The position numbers and the translations under genes were made by a program. A stretch of DNA of 64,000 nt from Acidovorax sp. (GTDB lineage: Bacteria > Pseudomonadota > Gammaproteobacteria > Burkholderiales > Burkholderiaceae_C), in contig NZ_JAJTBB010000006.1 in the NCBI RefSeq assembly GCF_021287135.1, forward strand, positions 1 through 64,000, written 5' to 3'. This document shows, piece by piece, positions 1 to 8,380 of this stretch; positions within the stretch are counted from its first letter, which is position 1; each line of letters starts with the position of its first letter. The notes under the pieces were generated by a model. That model was not told the origin of the DNA. It ran no database searches and saw only the letters and a list, made by a program, of their open reading frames with translations.

Positions 1-193
1 AGTGGCGGTAGGCCGCGTTGGGCGCCACGCCGGCGCGGCGGGTGGCCTCGCGCAGCACCACGGCATCGGGGCCCCCCTGGCGCGCCAGCTCGATGCCCGC
101 GTCCAGCAGGGCGCGGCGCAGGTCGCCGTGGCGGTAGGTGCTGCGCGGGGCGCGGCGGGGCTGTGCGGGGGTGTTGCCGGTGGTTACGCTCAT
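1..193 (-). CDS. TetR-family transcriptional regulator, N-terminal part (3' end outside window)
   Basis: This is the first 64 codons of a gene running off the left edge. The start is the ATG at 193-191, and the translation begins MSVTTGNTPAQPRRAPRS. After a basic arm comes a TetR-type helix-turn-helix, with VVLREATRRAGVAPNAAYRH covering the recognition helix at about residues 45-64. TetR proteins bind palindromic operators as dimers and respond to small ligands. The ligand domain lies outside the window, so the effector cannot be guessed. The gene is divergent from the VOC gene at 310. The 116-bp gap holds a perfect TGGACA-C-TGTCCA palindrome at 210-222 that could be its operator. The family call is secure. 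The regulatory target is inferred from gene order. Confidence 0.85.
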   Translation of the reverse strand, partial: MSVTTGNTPAQPRRAPRSTYRHGDLRRALLDAGIELARQGGPDAVVLREATRRAGVAPNAAYRH

Positions 194-209
194 TTTCTTG
201 TTCTGGATG

Positions 210-222
210 TGGACACTGTCCA
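210..222. promoter_or_regulatory. Palindrome in divergent tetR / VOC promoter region
   Basis: TGGACA and TGTCCA flank a single C, giving a perfect 13-bp palindrome between the divergent TetR-family gene and the VOC-family gene. A looser TTGTG/CACAA pair lies at 239-257. Autoregulatory TetR operators usually sit in such gaps. That this one is the operator is inference. Confidence 0.4.
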
Positions 223-309
223 TTATCTTTGCTATGGTTTGTGGACGGTGTACACAATTGTGCGCCGCTTTCTTTTTTCGAGCCCCGCCAACCCTTTCCA
301 GGAGACACC

Positions 310-738
310 ATGAAAGTCCAGCCGTACCTGATGTTTGAAGGCCGCTGCGATGAAGCGCTGGAGTTCTACCGCCGCGCCCTGGGCGCCGAAGTGACCCTGC
401 GCATGCGCTACCAGGACAACCCCGAGCCGGCCGGCGCGCCGGGCTGCGCCGACGGCAGCGGCCCGGGGCCGCGGCCGGACATGGTCATGCACGCCGAGTT
501 CACGGTAGGTGCGACGACGCTGATGGCATCGGACGGCATGGGCTCGGGCCGGTGCAACTTCCAGGGCATCTCGCTGGCGCTGAGCCCGGCCAGCGCAGAC
601 GAGGCGCGGCGCTATTTCGATGCGCTGGCCGAGGGCGGCACGGTGCAGATGCCGCTTTCCAAGACCTTCTTTTCCCAAGCCTTTGGCATGGTGGCCGACC
701 GCTTTGGCGTGCCGTGGATGGTGGTGGCGCCCGAATGA
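310..738 (+). CDS. VOC / PhnB-like (glyoxalase-fold) protein
   Basis: This 142-residue single-domain protein of the vicinal-oxygen-chelate superfamily is closest in pattern to the PhnB/3-demethylubiquinone-9-like group. The N-terminus MKVQPYLMFEGRCDEALEFY is the usual beta-alpha start, and the domain ends with DRFGVPWMVVAPE. The start is the ATG at 310 behind an AGGAGA ribosome-binding site. Members fold as paired beta-alpha-beta-beta-beta units, often as dimers, and many have no known substrate. The stop overlaps the start of the GST gene by ATGA, so the two are translationally coupled. The family is clear. The function is unknown. Confidence 0.85.
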   Translation: MKVQPYLMFEGRCDEALEFYRRALGAEVTLRMRYQDNPEPAGAPGCADGSGPGPRPDMVMHAEFTVGATTLMASDGMGSGRCNFQGISLALSPASADEARRYFDALAEGGTVQMPLSKTFFSQAFGMVADRFGVPWMVVAPE

Positions 739-1436
739 ATGCCCCGATGAACCCCTCAACGAAACCCGGCGCGGCCACGCTCGCGCTCTACGGCCACCCC
801 TTCTCGTCCTACACCCAGAAGGTGCTGACCGCGCTGTACGAGAACGGGACGTCGTTTGAGTTGCTCAATCTCGACCCCGCGGAACCCGTCAGCCATTCCG
901 CCGACTGGTTGCGCCGCTGGCCCCTGGCCAAGTTTCCGGTGCTCGTCGATGGCGACCGCACCGTGGTGGAAAGCAGCATCGTGATCGAGCACCTGCAACT
1001 CGCCCACCCGGGGCCGGTGGCGTTGATTCCGCACGACCCTGCCGCGGCGCTGGAGGTGCGGTTCATGGACCGCTTCTTCGACCTGCATGTGATGGCGCCC
1101 GTGCAGCACGCGGTGAACGCCGCGCTGACCGGCGATGCCGACCGCCGCGCCGAAGGCGTGGCCTGGGCCACCGACAAGCTGGAAAAGGCCTATGCCTGGC
1201 TGGAGCGCGCCTGGGGCGGCCGCACCTGGGCCACGGGTGAGCCGTTCACCATGGCCGATTGCGCCGCGGCGCCCGCGCTGTTCTATGCCGACTGGACGCA
1301 CCCCATCGCCGCCACGTACCCGCAGCTGCGCGCCTACCGCGCGCGGCTGCTGGCCCGCCCGTCGTTTGCGCAGGCGGTGGAGGGCGGGCGCCCTTACCGC
1401 CACTACTTCCCGCTCGGGGCGCCCGACCGCGACTGA
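735..1436 (+). CDS. Glutathione S-transferase family protein
   Basis: The protein has 233 residues. An N-terminal thioredoxin-fold domain (about residues 14-92, with YGHPFSSYTQKVLTALYENG and the cis-Pro segment KFPVLVDGDRTVVESSIVIE) is followed by an all-helical C-terminal domain with the conserved FTMADCAAAPALF motif. GSTs conjugate glutathione to electrophiles or act as reductases or isomerases. The start is the ATG at 735, overlapping the preceding TGA, rather than an upstream in-frame codon inside the VOC gene. It belongs to the VOC-GST-DUF1579-MFS run, which looks like a small stress or detoxification cluster. The substrate is unknown. Confidence 0.9.
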   Translation: MNAPMNPSTKPGAATLALYGHPFSSYTQKVLTALYENGTSFELLNLDPAEPVSHSADWLRRWPLAKFPVLVDGDRTVVESSIVIEHLQLAHPGPVALIPHDPAAALEVRFMDRFFDLHVMAPVQHAVNAALTGDADRRAEGVAWATDKLEKAYAWLERAWGGRTWATGEPFTMADCAAAPALFYADWTHPIAATYPQLRAYRARLLARPSFAQAVEGGRPYRHYFPLGAPDRD

Positions 1437-1483
1437 GCGGCCGGGCGGCCCATCCGCCCACCCCCCCACCCAAGGAGACTGCC

Positions 1484-1966
1484 ATGATGAACCCCGAACC
1501 CCATGCCATGCACCGCTGGCTGCAGCAGCTGCTGGGCGACTGGACCAGCACCTCCGGCTGCGACCCGCAGCCCGGACAGCCGGCCGAACAATCCGTGGGC
1601 GCCGAGCACGGCCGCGCCTTGGGCGACCTGTGGGTGGTTCTGGAAGGCACGGGCACCCTGCCCGACGGCGGAGAGGCCCGCATGCAGATGACCCTGGGCT
1701 ACGACCCGGAGCAGGAGGTGTTCCTGGGCACCTGGGTGGGTTCGATGATGACCCACCTGTGGGTGTACCGCGGCACGCTGGATGCCGACCAGAAGGTGCT
1801 CACGCTGGAAACCGAAGGCCCGAGCTTCCAGGGCGACGGCAAGACCGCGCGCTACCGCGACGTGATCACCCTCGTGGGGCCGGACGAGCGCACCCTGACG
1901 TCCTTCAGCCAGCAGCCGGACGGCCGCTGGAACCAGATCATGCAGGCCACGTACCGCAGGGCCTGA
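1484..1966 (+). CDS. DUF1579 domain-containing protein
   Basis: This 160-residue protein matches the DUF1579 pattern: HRWLQQLLGDWT near the N-terminus, then a beta-rich lipocalin-like core (MTLGYDPEQEVFLGTWVGSM and TYRDV-like strands). No signal peptide is visible, so it is cytosolic. It has an AAGGAG ribosome-binding site and starts 47 bp after the GST gene, in the same direction, so co-transcription is likely. The molecular role of the family is unknown. Neighbouring VOC and GST genes are common company for it. Confidence 0.8.
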   Translation: MMNPEPHAMHRWLQQLLGDWTSTSGCDPQPGQPAEQSVGAEHGRALGDLWVVLEGTGTLPDGGEARMQMTLGYDPEQEVFLGTWVGSMMTHLWVYRGTLDADQKVLTLETEGPSFQGDGKTARYRDVITLVGPDERTLTSFSQQPDGRWNQIMQATYRRA

Positions 1967-2044
1967 GCGCCGCCGCCCGCCCCGCACCGCCCATCCACCC
2001 ACCGTCGGCCGCTTGCCGCCTTTGCCTTGTTCTTCGCCACGCCC

Positions 2045-3493
2045 ATGACCCGTCCCATTGAAGGCCGCGCCCGCTGGCCCGCGCTCATCCTGCTGTGCCT
2101 GGGGGAGCTGATGATCGTGCTCGACACCACCATCGTGAACGTGGCCCTGCCCAGCATCCGCGCCGACCTGGGGTTCACCGAGACCTCGCTGGTCTGGGTG
2201 GTCAACGCCTACATGCTCACCTTTGGCGGGTGCCTGCTGCTGGGCGGGCGGCTGGGCGACCTGTACGGCCACCGGCGGCTGTTCCTGGCGGGCATCACGC
2301 TGTTCACCCTGGCGTCGCTGGCCTGCGGTCTGGCCCACACGCAAGGCCTGCTGGTGGCCGCGCGCGCCGTGCAGGGCGTGGGCGGGGCGGTGGTGTCGGC
2401 CGTGGCGCTGTCGCTGATCATGAACCTGTTCACCGAGCCCGGCGAGCGCGCGCGGGCCATGGGCGTGTACGGCTTTGTCTGCGCCGGCGGCGGCAGCATC
2501 GGCGTGCTGCTGGGCGGGCTGCTGACCAGCCTGCTGACCTGGCACTGGATCTTCCTGGTCAACATCCCCGTGGGGGCGGCCATCTACGCCGCGTGCCTGG
2601 TGCTGCTGCCGGGCGGCAGCGGGCAGCGCCCGGCCCGGGGCGGCGCGCGGCTGGACGTGGCGGGCGCCGTCACCGTCACCGCGGCGCTGATGCTGGCGGT
2701 GTACGCCATCGTGGGGGGCAACGCGGCGGGCTGGACGTCGCCGCAGTCGCTCTCGCTGCTGGGCGCCTCGGCGGCGCTGCTGGCGGCGTTCGGGGTCATC
2801 GAGTCGCGCGTGGCGGCGCCGCTGGTGCCGCTGGCCCTGCTGCGGCTGCGCAACCTCGCCATCTCCAACGTGGTGGGCGTGCTGTGGGCCGCCGGCATGT
2901 TCGCGTGGTTCTTCCTGTCGGCCCTGTACCTGCAGCGGGTGCTGGGCTTTGACGCCCTGCAGGTGGGCCTGGCCTTCTTGCCGTCCAACCTGATCATGGC
3001 GGGCTGCTCGCTGGGGCTGTCGGCCTGGGTGGTGCTGCGCTTCGGCATCCGCAGCACGCTGGGCTGGGGCCTGGTGCTGGCCACCGTGGGGCTGGCGCTG
3101 TTTGCGCTGGCGCCGGTCGAAGGCCGCTTTGCGCCGCATGTGCTGCCCGGCATGGTGCTGCTGGGCGTGGGCGCGGGCATTGCGCTGAACCCGCTGCTGC
3201 TGGCCGCCATGGGCGACGTCAAGCCCGAGGACTCGGGCCTGGCCTCGGGCGTGGTCAACACCGCGTTCATGATGGGCGGCGCCCTGGGCCTGGCCATACT
3301 CGCCAGCCTGGCCGACGCGCGCACGCAAGCGCTGCACGCCGCAGGCATGCCTGCACCGGCAGCCCTGCACGGCGGCTACCAGCTGGCCTTCTGGGTGGCG
3401 GCGGCGGGGTCGCAGGCGGCAGCGGTGCTGGGCGGGCTGGTGCTGCGGCCCGCAGCGCCCCCGGCCGCGGGCGTGCAGGGCGCGCACGCCTGA
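2045..3493 (+). CDS. MFS transporter, DHA2 (14-TM drug:H+ antiporter) type
   Basis: The protein has 482 residues and is almost wholly hydrophobic, with about 14 predicted membrane segments. Diagnostic signals are motif D1 in TM1 (LDTTIVNVALPSIRADLG), motif A between TM2 and TM3 (GGRLGDLYGHRRLF) and the motif C-like glycine-rich TM5 (GGGSIGVLLGG). These place it in the EmrB/QacA group of inner-membrane exporters. The start is the ATG at 2045; a TTG at 2027 is also in frame but lacks a better ribosome-binding site. It closes the cluster that begins with the VOC and GST genes. Its substrate cannot be read from the sequence. Confidence 0.9.
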   Translation: MTRPIEGRARWPALILLCLGELMIVLDTTIVNVALPSIRADLGFTETSLVWVVNAYMLTFGGCLLLGGRLGDLYGHRRLFLAGITLFTLASLACGLAHTQGLLVAARAVQGVGGAVVSAVALSLIMNLFTEPGERARAMGVYGFVCAGGGSIGVLLGGLLTSLLTWHWIFLVNIPVGAAIYAACLVLLPGGSGQRPARGGARLDVAGAVTVTAALMLAVYAIVGGNAAGWTSPQSLSLLGASAALLAAFGVIESRVAAPLVPLALLRLRNLAISNVVGVLWAAGMFAWFFLSALYLQRVLGFDALQVGLAFLPSNLIMAGCSLGLSAWVVLRFGIRSTLGWGLVLATVGLALFALAPVEGRFAPHVLPGMVLLGVGAGIALNPLLLAAMGDVKPEDSGLASGVVNTAFMMGGALGLAILASLADARTQALHAAGMPAPAALHGGYQLAFWVAAAGSQAAAVLGGLVLRPAAPPAAGVQGAHA

Positions 3494-3508
3494 GGCACGC
3501 CGGATTAA

Positions 3509-3576
3509 CTATCTTTTTGATAGCTGCTAGCGCTTGCTGCCAAAGCGCTGCAGGCTGATTTGGCTTGAAATTTCGG
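3509..3576 (+). repeat. Interspersed double-hairpin repeat, copy 1
   Basis: This copy lies between the MFS and pirin genes. It has CTATC...GATAG, then CTGCTAGCGCTT, a short loop and AAGCGCTGCAGGC, then GATTTGGC and GAAATTTCGG. Both hairpin stems are intact. It belongs to the seven-copy family described in the findings. Confidence 0.8.
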
Positions 3577-3705
3577 TGCACCGCGCGACTGTCCTGCCGG
3601 CTGCACCGCACTGTTCCACCCAGCGCACTTCCGTTCCTGCCCGGTTGGCCCCATATTGGCAGGGTTGCCGCCCGTCCGGGGCGGCGCGCAACCCAGGAGC
3701 CTTTC

Positions 3706-4794
3706 ATGCCCTCGTCCCCTTCCACCGCTGCCCCCCTGCTGCCCATCCTGCGCGCGCAGCTGCTGGGCCCGCAGTGGCCCACGATGGACCCGTTTCTCTT
3801 TTGTGCCCACCACGACGATGCCTACCCCGCCGGCAACGGCGCCTTTGCGCCCGCCGTGCCGGTGGAGGACCGCCAGATCGGCAGCGACTTCAGCGGCAAG
3901 GACGGCTGGAGCATGTACCACGGCGACCCCGTGCCCGGCTTTCCGGGCCACCCGCACCGCGGCTTTGAAACCGTGACGCTGGTGCGCAAGGGGCTGATCG
4001 ACCACTCGGACTCGCTGGGCGCGGCCGCGCGCTTTGGCGGCGGCGACGTGCAGTGGGTCACGGCGGGCAAGGGCATCGTGCACTCCGAGATGTTCCCGCT
4101 GCTCAACGCCGACGCGCCCAACCCGCTGGAGCTCTTCCAGATCTGGCTGAACCTGCCCGCCAAGAGCAAGATGGTGGAGCCCCACTTCACCATGCTGTGG
4201 AACGAGCGCATCCCGCGCCGGGTGCACACCGACGCGGCCGGCCGCAAGACCACGGTGACGGTGGTGGCCGGCGCGCTGCCGGGCGCGGCCGATCCGCTGC
4301 CGCCGCCGCCCGAGTCCTGGGCCTCGCAGCCCGAGGGCGACGTGGCCATCTGGACGCTGCACCTGGAGCCCGGCGCGGAGTGGACGCTGCCCGCCGCAAA
4401 GGGTGCGAAGAATGCGAAGGGTGACGAAGGCACGCAGCGCATGCTGTACTTCTTCGTGGGCGACCGCCTGCGCGTGGGCCCGCAGGAGGTGGACCGCCAC
4501 GCCGCGCTGCACGTGCGCGCCGGGCAGGACTGGCTGCTCACGAACACCGGCAACACCGCCGTGGAATGCCTGGTGCTGCAAGGCCGCCCCATCGCCGAGC
4601 CCGTGGCGCAGTACGGCCCCTTCGTGATGAACACGCAGGCCGAGATCATGCAGGCCATGAACGACTACCGCCGCACCCAGTTCGGCGGCTGGCCCTGGCC
4701 GGTGCAGGACCCGGTGCACGGCGCCACGCCGCGCCGCTTTGCGCGCTACCCCGGCCAGGACGCGGAAGAGCGCCCGGAGGCGGCCGCGGCCTGA
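3706..4794 (+). CDS. Pirin family protein
   Basis: This 362-residue bicupin is a little longer than typical pirins (about 290). The N-terminal cupin has the pirin signature with metal-ligand histidines, HPHRGFET (residues about 86-93), then DHSDSLG and the GDVQWVTAGKGIVHSEM segment that supplies the third His and the Glu. The C-terminal cupin carries RMLYFFVGDRL. Pirins bind one metal ion; some have quercetinase activity and others act as transcription cofactors. The start is the ATG at 3706 after CCAGGAG. A linker at about residues 205-245 is proline- and lysine-rich and may be a family-specific insert. Confidence 0.9.
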   Translation: MPSSPSTAAPLLPILRAQLLGPQWPTMDPFLFCAHHDDAYPAGNGAFAPAVPVEDRQIGSDFSGKDGWSMYHGDPVPGFPGHPHRGFETVTLVRKGLIDHSDSLGAAARFGGGDVQWVTAGKGIVHSEMFPLLNADAPNPLELFQIWLNLPAKSKMVEPHFTMLWNERIPRRVHTDAAGRKTTVTVVAGALPGAADPLPPPPESWASQPEGDVAIWTLHLEPGAEWTLPAAKGAKNAKGDEGTQRMLYFFVGDRLRVGPQEVDRHAALHVRAGQDWLLTNTGNTAVECLVLQGRPIAEPVAQYGPFVMNTQAEIMQAMNDYRRTQFGGWPWPVQDPVHGATPRRFARYPGQDAEERPEAAAA

Positions 4795-4813
4795 CGGCGC
4801 GGGGCCCGGGGCG

Positions 4814-5371
4814 CTACGGCACCGCCGGCGTCAGCGCCGGTGCCGCGGCATCGCCCCGGCGCCGCGGGATCAGCTCCCCGTCGAGCATCGTCTCGATGCG
4901 CGCAAAGATCTCGTGGCGCGAGAACGGCTTCTTCATGAAGTCGTCGGCGCCGATGCGGTTGGCATAGAACTGCTCGGTGGCGTGCTCGTTGCCGCTGACC
5001 ATGATCACGGGAATGTGCTGCCAGGCGGGTGTCTTGCGGATCACCCGCAGGGCGTTGAAGCCGTTCATGCCCGGCAGGACGATGTCCAGGAAGATCAGCT
5101 CCGGCGGCGGCTCCTGCGCCAGCTGGGCCAGGCCCTGTTCGGCGTCCAGGGCCTCGCGGGTTTCGTAGCCCGCCGAGCGCAGCGTCTTGCGCAGCACGGC
5201 CACCACGGTCGGCGAGTCGTCAATGATGAGCACGCGGGTGCCCCGGCGTGCGTTGACCCGCTTGCGCCGCCGCCGCTCCACGGGCGCGGCGGGCGGCACA
5301 AGCGCAGTGGCGGCCTGGGGTGCGCCCGTCGGCTTGCGCACGCTGCTCAAAAGCCGGTCAAAAATGCTCAT
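4814..5371 (-). CDS. Single-domain response regulator (CheY-like receiver)
   Basis: The protein has 185 residues. A basic, poorly conserved N-terminus (about 45 residues) leads into one receiver domain: RVLIIDDSPTVV (acidic pocket), FLDIVLPGMNG (phospho-acceptor Asp), VIMVSGNE (switch Ser) and DDFMKKPFSRHEI (conserved Lys). No output domain follows, so it probably acts by protein-protein contact, as CheY- or PilG/PilH-type proteins do. The start is the ATG at 5371 (MSIFDRLL); the reading frame stays open upstream without similarity. No sensor kinase is adjacent. It ends 20 bp from the convergent pirin gene. Confidence 0.88.
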   Translation of the reverse strand: MSIFDRLLSSVRKPTGAPQAATALVPPAAPVERRRRKRVNARRGTRVLIIDDSPTVVAVLRKTLRSAGYETREALDAEQGLAQLAQEPPPELIFLDIVLPGMNGFNALRVIRKTPAWQHIPVIMVSGNEHATEQFYANRIGADDFMKKPFSRHEIFARIETMLDGELIPRRRGDAAAPALTPAVP

Positions 5372-5692
5372 GGTGCTGGTTCGTTTCTTGGGGGTTGAGC
5401 GCCGGGGCAGGGGCCCGGCCTGCGCGAAAGCATCCCAAAATCGCCCTGCCAAGTCGCGCGGTCAGCTCAACAAAGTGCAAAGTATTCCAGATTCGGCCGC
5501 CAGCCCTGCCGCCGGGCGGCCAGGCGCATGGGCGCGGGGACCATGAAACCCTCTTCGCCGACGGCGGGACCTGCGGCCTGCGGAGCAGGGATGCTCTGCG
5601 GCTCGTGGACAATGCGCGCTGACCGCCCGCCCGCCGGCATGGCCGCGCGGCCGGCGCCACTTCTCTCCGTGTCTGAAAGCCCAAGGACCTCC
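5372..5692. other. Intergenic region, no gene seen
   Basis: This 321-bp divergent spacer lies between the response regulator and the FKBP-type isomerase. Short open frames cross it in several directions, but none has a convincing start or any recognisable similarity. It presumably holds both promoters. I see no clear hairpin or repeat in it. Confidence 0.5.
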
Positions 5693-6166
5693 ATGGCCAC
5701 CATCACCAAAGATTCTGCCGTCACCCTCACCTACAAGGTCACCACGCCCCAGGGCAAGCCGCTGGACGCGGGCTCCCTGGCCTACCTGCACGGCGGGTAT
5801 AACAACATTTTTCCCAAGGTCGAAGCCGCCCTGGAAGGCCAGTCCCTGGGCTACAGCACCACGCTGCAGCTGGCGGTGGAAGACGCCTTCGGCGCGCGCG
5901 ACGAAAGCCTGGTGCGCACCATCCCCAAGAGCGAGTTCCCGCCCGGCGTGAAGGTCGGCGGCCAGCTGCAGGGCGTGGGCAACGACGGCCAGCCGGCCGT
6001 GTTCAACGTGGTCAAGATCAAGGGCCCTGAGGTGCACCTGGACGGCAACCACCCACTGGCCGGGCAGGCCCTGGTCTTCAGCTGCAAGGTGACGGACGTG
6101 CGGCCGGCCAGCGCCGAAGAGATCGCGCACCGGCACGTGCACGGCGCGCACGGCCACCACCACTGA
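5693..6166 (+). CDS. FKBP-type peptidyl-prolyl cis-trans isomerase, SlyD-like
   Basis: This 157-residue protein has the FKBP_C/SlyD arrangement. An N-terminal strand (AVTLTYKVTTPQGKPLD) is followed by GYNNIFPKVEAALEGQ, in place of the usual HGNGNLIPGLE-type segment, then by an inserted chaperone-like flap ending in GQALVFSCKVTDVRPAS. It ends in a histidine-rich tail, HRHVHGAHGHHH, which resembles the metal-binding tail of SlyD. The start is the ATG at 5693 after CAAGGAC. Such proteins combine prolyl isomerase, chaperone and nickel or zinc binding functions in the cytosol. No hydrogenase or urease gene is nearby to specify a client. Confidence 0.85.
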   Translation: MATITKDSAVTLTYKVTTPQGKPLDAGSLAYLHGGYNNIFPKVEAALEGQSLGYSTTLQLAVEDAFGARDESLVRTIPKSEFPPGVKVGGQLQGVGNDGQPAVFNVVKIKGPEVHLDGNHPLAGQALVFSCKVTDVRPASAEEIAHRHVHGAHGHHH

Positions 6167-6245
6167 GGCGGCAGCCTCGGGCGCCACGCGCGCCCCGCGC
6201 AGCCCCCGCGCGCCGGGCGCTGCGGCGTGCCGCCCCCGGATGCGG

Positions 6246-7379
6246 CTACAGCGCCTCCAGCACCGTCGCAATCCCCTGCCCGCCGCCAATGCACTGCGTG
6301 GCCAGCGCGTAGCGGCCCTTCTCGCGCTGCAGCAGCGTGGCCGCCTTGCCCGTGATGCGGGCCCCCGTGGCGCCCAGCGGGTGGCCGATGGCCAGGCCGC
6401 CGCCGTCCAGGTTGATCGTCTCCCCGGAGAGGCCCAGCTCGCGGATGCAGGCGAGTGCCTGGGAGCTGAACGCCTCGTTGATCTCCACCACATCCAGGTC
6501 CGCCGCCGACAGGCCCGCGCGCGCCAGCGCCTTGCGCGTGGCGGGCACCGGCCCCATGCCCATGTACGCAGGGTCCACGCCGGCCGTGGCCATGGCGCGA
6601 ATGCGCGCGTGGGGCGCCAGGCCGTGGCGGGCCGCATAGGCCTCGGTGCTCACCAGCACCGCGACCGCGCCATCGGTGAGCGGCGACGAGGTGCCCGCGG
6701 TTACCACGCCATCCTCGCGGAAGGCTGGGCGCAGCGCGGCCAGGGCCTCGGCGTGGGTACCGGGCCGGATGCAGCCGTCCTGCGCCACCTGCTCGCCGCT
6801 TTCCAGGGGCACGGGCACGATCTCGGCCTGCAGCCGGCCCGCCTCGCGCGCCGCGGCGGCCTTGCGGTGCGATGCCACGGCCAGCGCCTCCTGCTCCCCG
6901 CGGGACACCTGGTAGCGCCGCGCCACGTTCTCGGCCGTCTCGCCCATGCTGATGTAGGCGTCGCTGTGCTCGTACAGGGTGGGGTGGGCCGAAAAGTTGA
7001 AGCCGCCCTGCGGCACCATCGTCATGGACTCCACGCCGATGCACAGGTACGCCTCGCCCAGCCCGGCCTCGATCTGTGCGGCAGCGATGTGGATGGCCGA
7101 CATGGAGGAGCCGCAAAAGCGGTTCACCGTCATGCCGCCCACTTCGTGCGGCAGACCGGCCAGCAGCGCGACGATGCGCGCGATGTTGTTGCCCTGCGCG
7201 GCCTCCGGGTAGGCGCAGCCGGCGATCACGTCCTCCAGCGTGGCCGGGTCGATGCCCGTGCGCTGCAGCAGCCCGGTGACGGCATGCGCCGCCAGGGTGT
7301 CGGGGCGCACGCCGGCCAGCGCGCCCTTGCGGGCAAAGTGGAAGGGCGTGCGGGCGTAGGCAGTGATCAGGGCTTGCAT
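6246..7379 (-). CDS. Thiolase (acetyl-CoA acyltransferase)
   Basis: This 377-residue thiolase has all catalytic groups visible: the nucleophile Cys89 in VNRFCGSSM, His333 in GLAIGHPLGATGA and Cys363 in ATQCIGGGQG. NEAF at 301-304 is also conserved. It catalyses CoA-dependent cleavage or Claisen condensation of 3-ketoacyl-CoA. The length and the sequence around VNRFCGSS are closer to beta-oxidation-type (FadA-like) enzymes than to PhaA, but the substrate is not settled. The start is the ATG at 7379, not the longer open frame reaching back into the SDR gene. It lies 46 bp downstream of the SDR gene, and the two probably form an operon controlled by the divergent TetR protein. Confidence 0.92.
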   Translation of the reverse strand: MQALITAYARTPFHFARKGALAGVRPDTLAAHAVTGLLQRTGIDPATLEDVIAGCAYPEAAQGNNIARIVALLAGLPHEVGGMTVNRFCGSSMSAIHIAAAQIEAGLGEAYLCIGVESMTMVPQGGFNFSAHPTLYEHSDAYISMGETAENVARRYQVSRGEQEALAVASHRKAAAAREAGRLQAEIVPVPLESGEQVAQDGCIRPGTHAEALAALRPAFREDGVVTAGTSSPLTDGAVAVLVSTEAYAARHGLAPHARIRAMATAGVDPAYMGMGPVPATRKALARAGLSAADLDVVEINEAFSSQALACIRELGLSGETINLDGGGLAIGHPLGATGARITGKAATLLQREKGRYALATQCIGGGQGIATVLEAL

Positions 7380-7425
7380 GGAACGGGTCTCCTGGAACGT
7401 GGTGGATAGGGGGATCAGGCGGTGC

Positions 7426-8262
7426 TCAAGCCGCTGCGGCAGCGGGCGCCTGCGTGTAGCGCGTGGCGGGCTGCTGCAGCGACAGGAAGGGGCCGAGCGC
7501 GCGGCGCGCGTCCTCCAGCGCATTCCATTCGTGCACCGCTTCCAGCGAAGGAATGGTCACGGCCTCGCCCTGGTCCAGCCCGGCCAGGGCGGCATCCACC
7601 AGCGCGTCCACGTCCATCAGCATCGCTTGCGGCAGGTGGTGCAAGGGGGTGCCGGAGCGGTCCCAGATCTCGGTGCGCGTGGCACCCGGCATCACGGCCT
7701 GCACGCGCACGCCCTGCGGGCCCAGCTCCTGCTGCAGCGACCGCGTGAGGTTCAGAACATATGCCTTGGTGCCGCTGTAGGTGCCGCTGAACATCTCGGG
7801 CACCAGCGCCAGCACCGAGGCGATGTTGACCAGCGTGCCCGCCTTGCGCGCCGCAAAGGCCTGGGCCGCAGCGGCGGCCAGCCGTGTGGGCGCCAGCACG
7901 TTCAGGGCAATCATGCGCTCCACGGCGTCGATGTCGGCCGCTGCCAGCGTGCCGCTCACGGCCATGCCAGCGTTGTTCACCAGCAGGGTGATGCGTGTGT
8001 CGGCCCGCAGGCGCTGCTCCACCCGGGCCAGATCGGCGCGAACGGTCAGATCGGCCTGCAGCACCTCGGCCTGTACGCCGGCCTCGCGCTGCAGCCGCTC
8101 GGCCAGGGCCGACAGGCGGGCTGCGTCGCGGGCCACCAGCACCAGGTCGTAGCCGCGGCGCGCGAGCCGGTCGGCATACACGGCGCCGATGCCCGACGAA
8201 GCGCCGGTGATGAGGGCAGTGCCCAGCGAGGGGCGGGCGGAAGGGCGGGCGGCGGCATTCAT
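7426..8262 (-). CDS. Short-chain dehydrogenase/reductase (classical SDR)
   Basis: This 278-residue classical SDR has the cofactor loop TGASSGIG at 19-26, NNAG at 96-99 and the catalytic set Ser149, Tyr162 and Lys166 (YSGTK). An Arg after the second strand (VARDAARL) suggests NADP(H) preference. It reduces or oxidises a carbonyl or alcohol of unknown identity. It is the first gene of the two-gene operon with the thiolase and diverges from a TetR gene across a perfect operator-like inverted repeat. That context suggests inducible fatty-acyl or hydrophobic-compound metabolism, which is inference. Confidence 0.92.
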   Translation of the reverse strand: MNAAARPSARPSLGTALITGASSGIGAVYADRLARRGYDLVLVARDAARLSALAERLQREAGVQAEVLQADLTVRADLARVEQRLRADTRITLLVNNAGMAVSGTLAAADIDAVERMIALNVLAPTRLAAAAAQAFAARKAGTLVNIASVLALVPEMFSGTYSGTKAYVLNLTRSLQQELGPQGVRVQAVMPGATRTEIWDRSGTPLHHLPQAMLMDVDALVDAALAGLDQGEAVTIPSLEAVHEWNALEDARRALGPFLSLQQPATRYTQAPAAAAA

Positions 8263-8288
8263 GGGACAGGCTCCTGCGGAAGTTTTAG

Positions 8289-8327
8289 ATGATGGTCGTC
8301 ACGTTTAAATTATATGACGACCATCAT
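8289..8327. promoter_or_regulatory. Perfect 13-bp inverted repeat, probable TetR operator
   Basis: ATGATGGTCGTCA (8289-8301) and its exact complement TGACGACCATCAT (8315-8327) flank a 13-bp AT-rich centre. The element sits between the SDR gene (start 8262) and the TetR gene (start 8381). It would overlap both promoters and let one repressor control both directions. The repeat is seen directly. The binding protein is inferred from position. Confidence 0.75.
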
Positions 8328-8380
8328 TTAAAATGTCAAGCCAGCGTGTTCTGGGCACGGCGCCCGCAGGGAGATCGGCA

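Noticed and set aside
2..313. 103-codon open frame at the left edge on the plus strand
   Set aside because: The reverse strand here encodes an unmistakable TetR helix-turn-helix.
1403..3487. 694-codon open frame antisense to the MFS gene
   Set aside because: It mirrors the transporter, with Gln/Arg/His-rich translation, no start context and no domain.
8333..8380. Earlier ATG for the second TetR gene
   Set aside because: It is six bases from the operator arm and lacks a ribosome-binding site; the ATG at 8381 has AGGGAGA.
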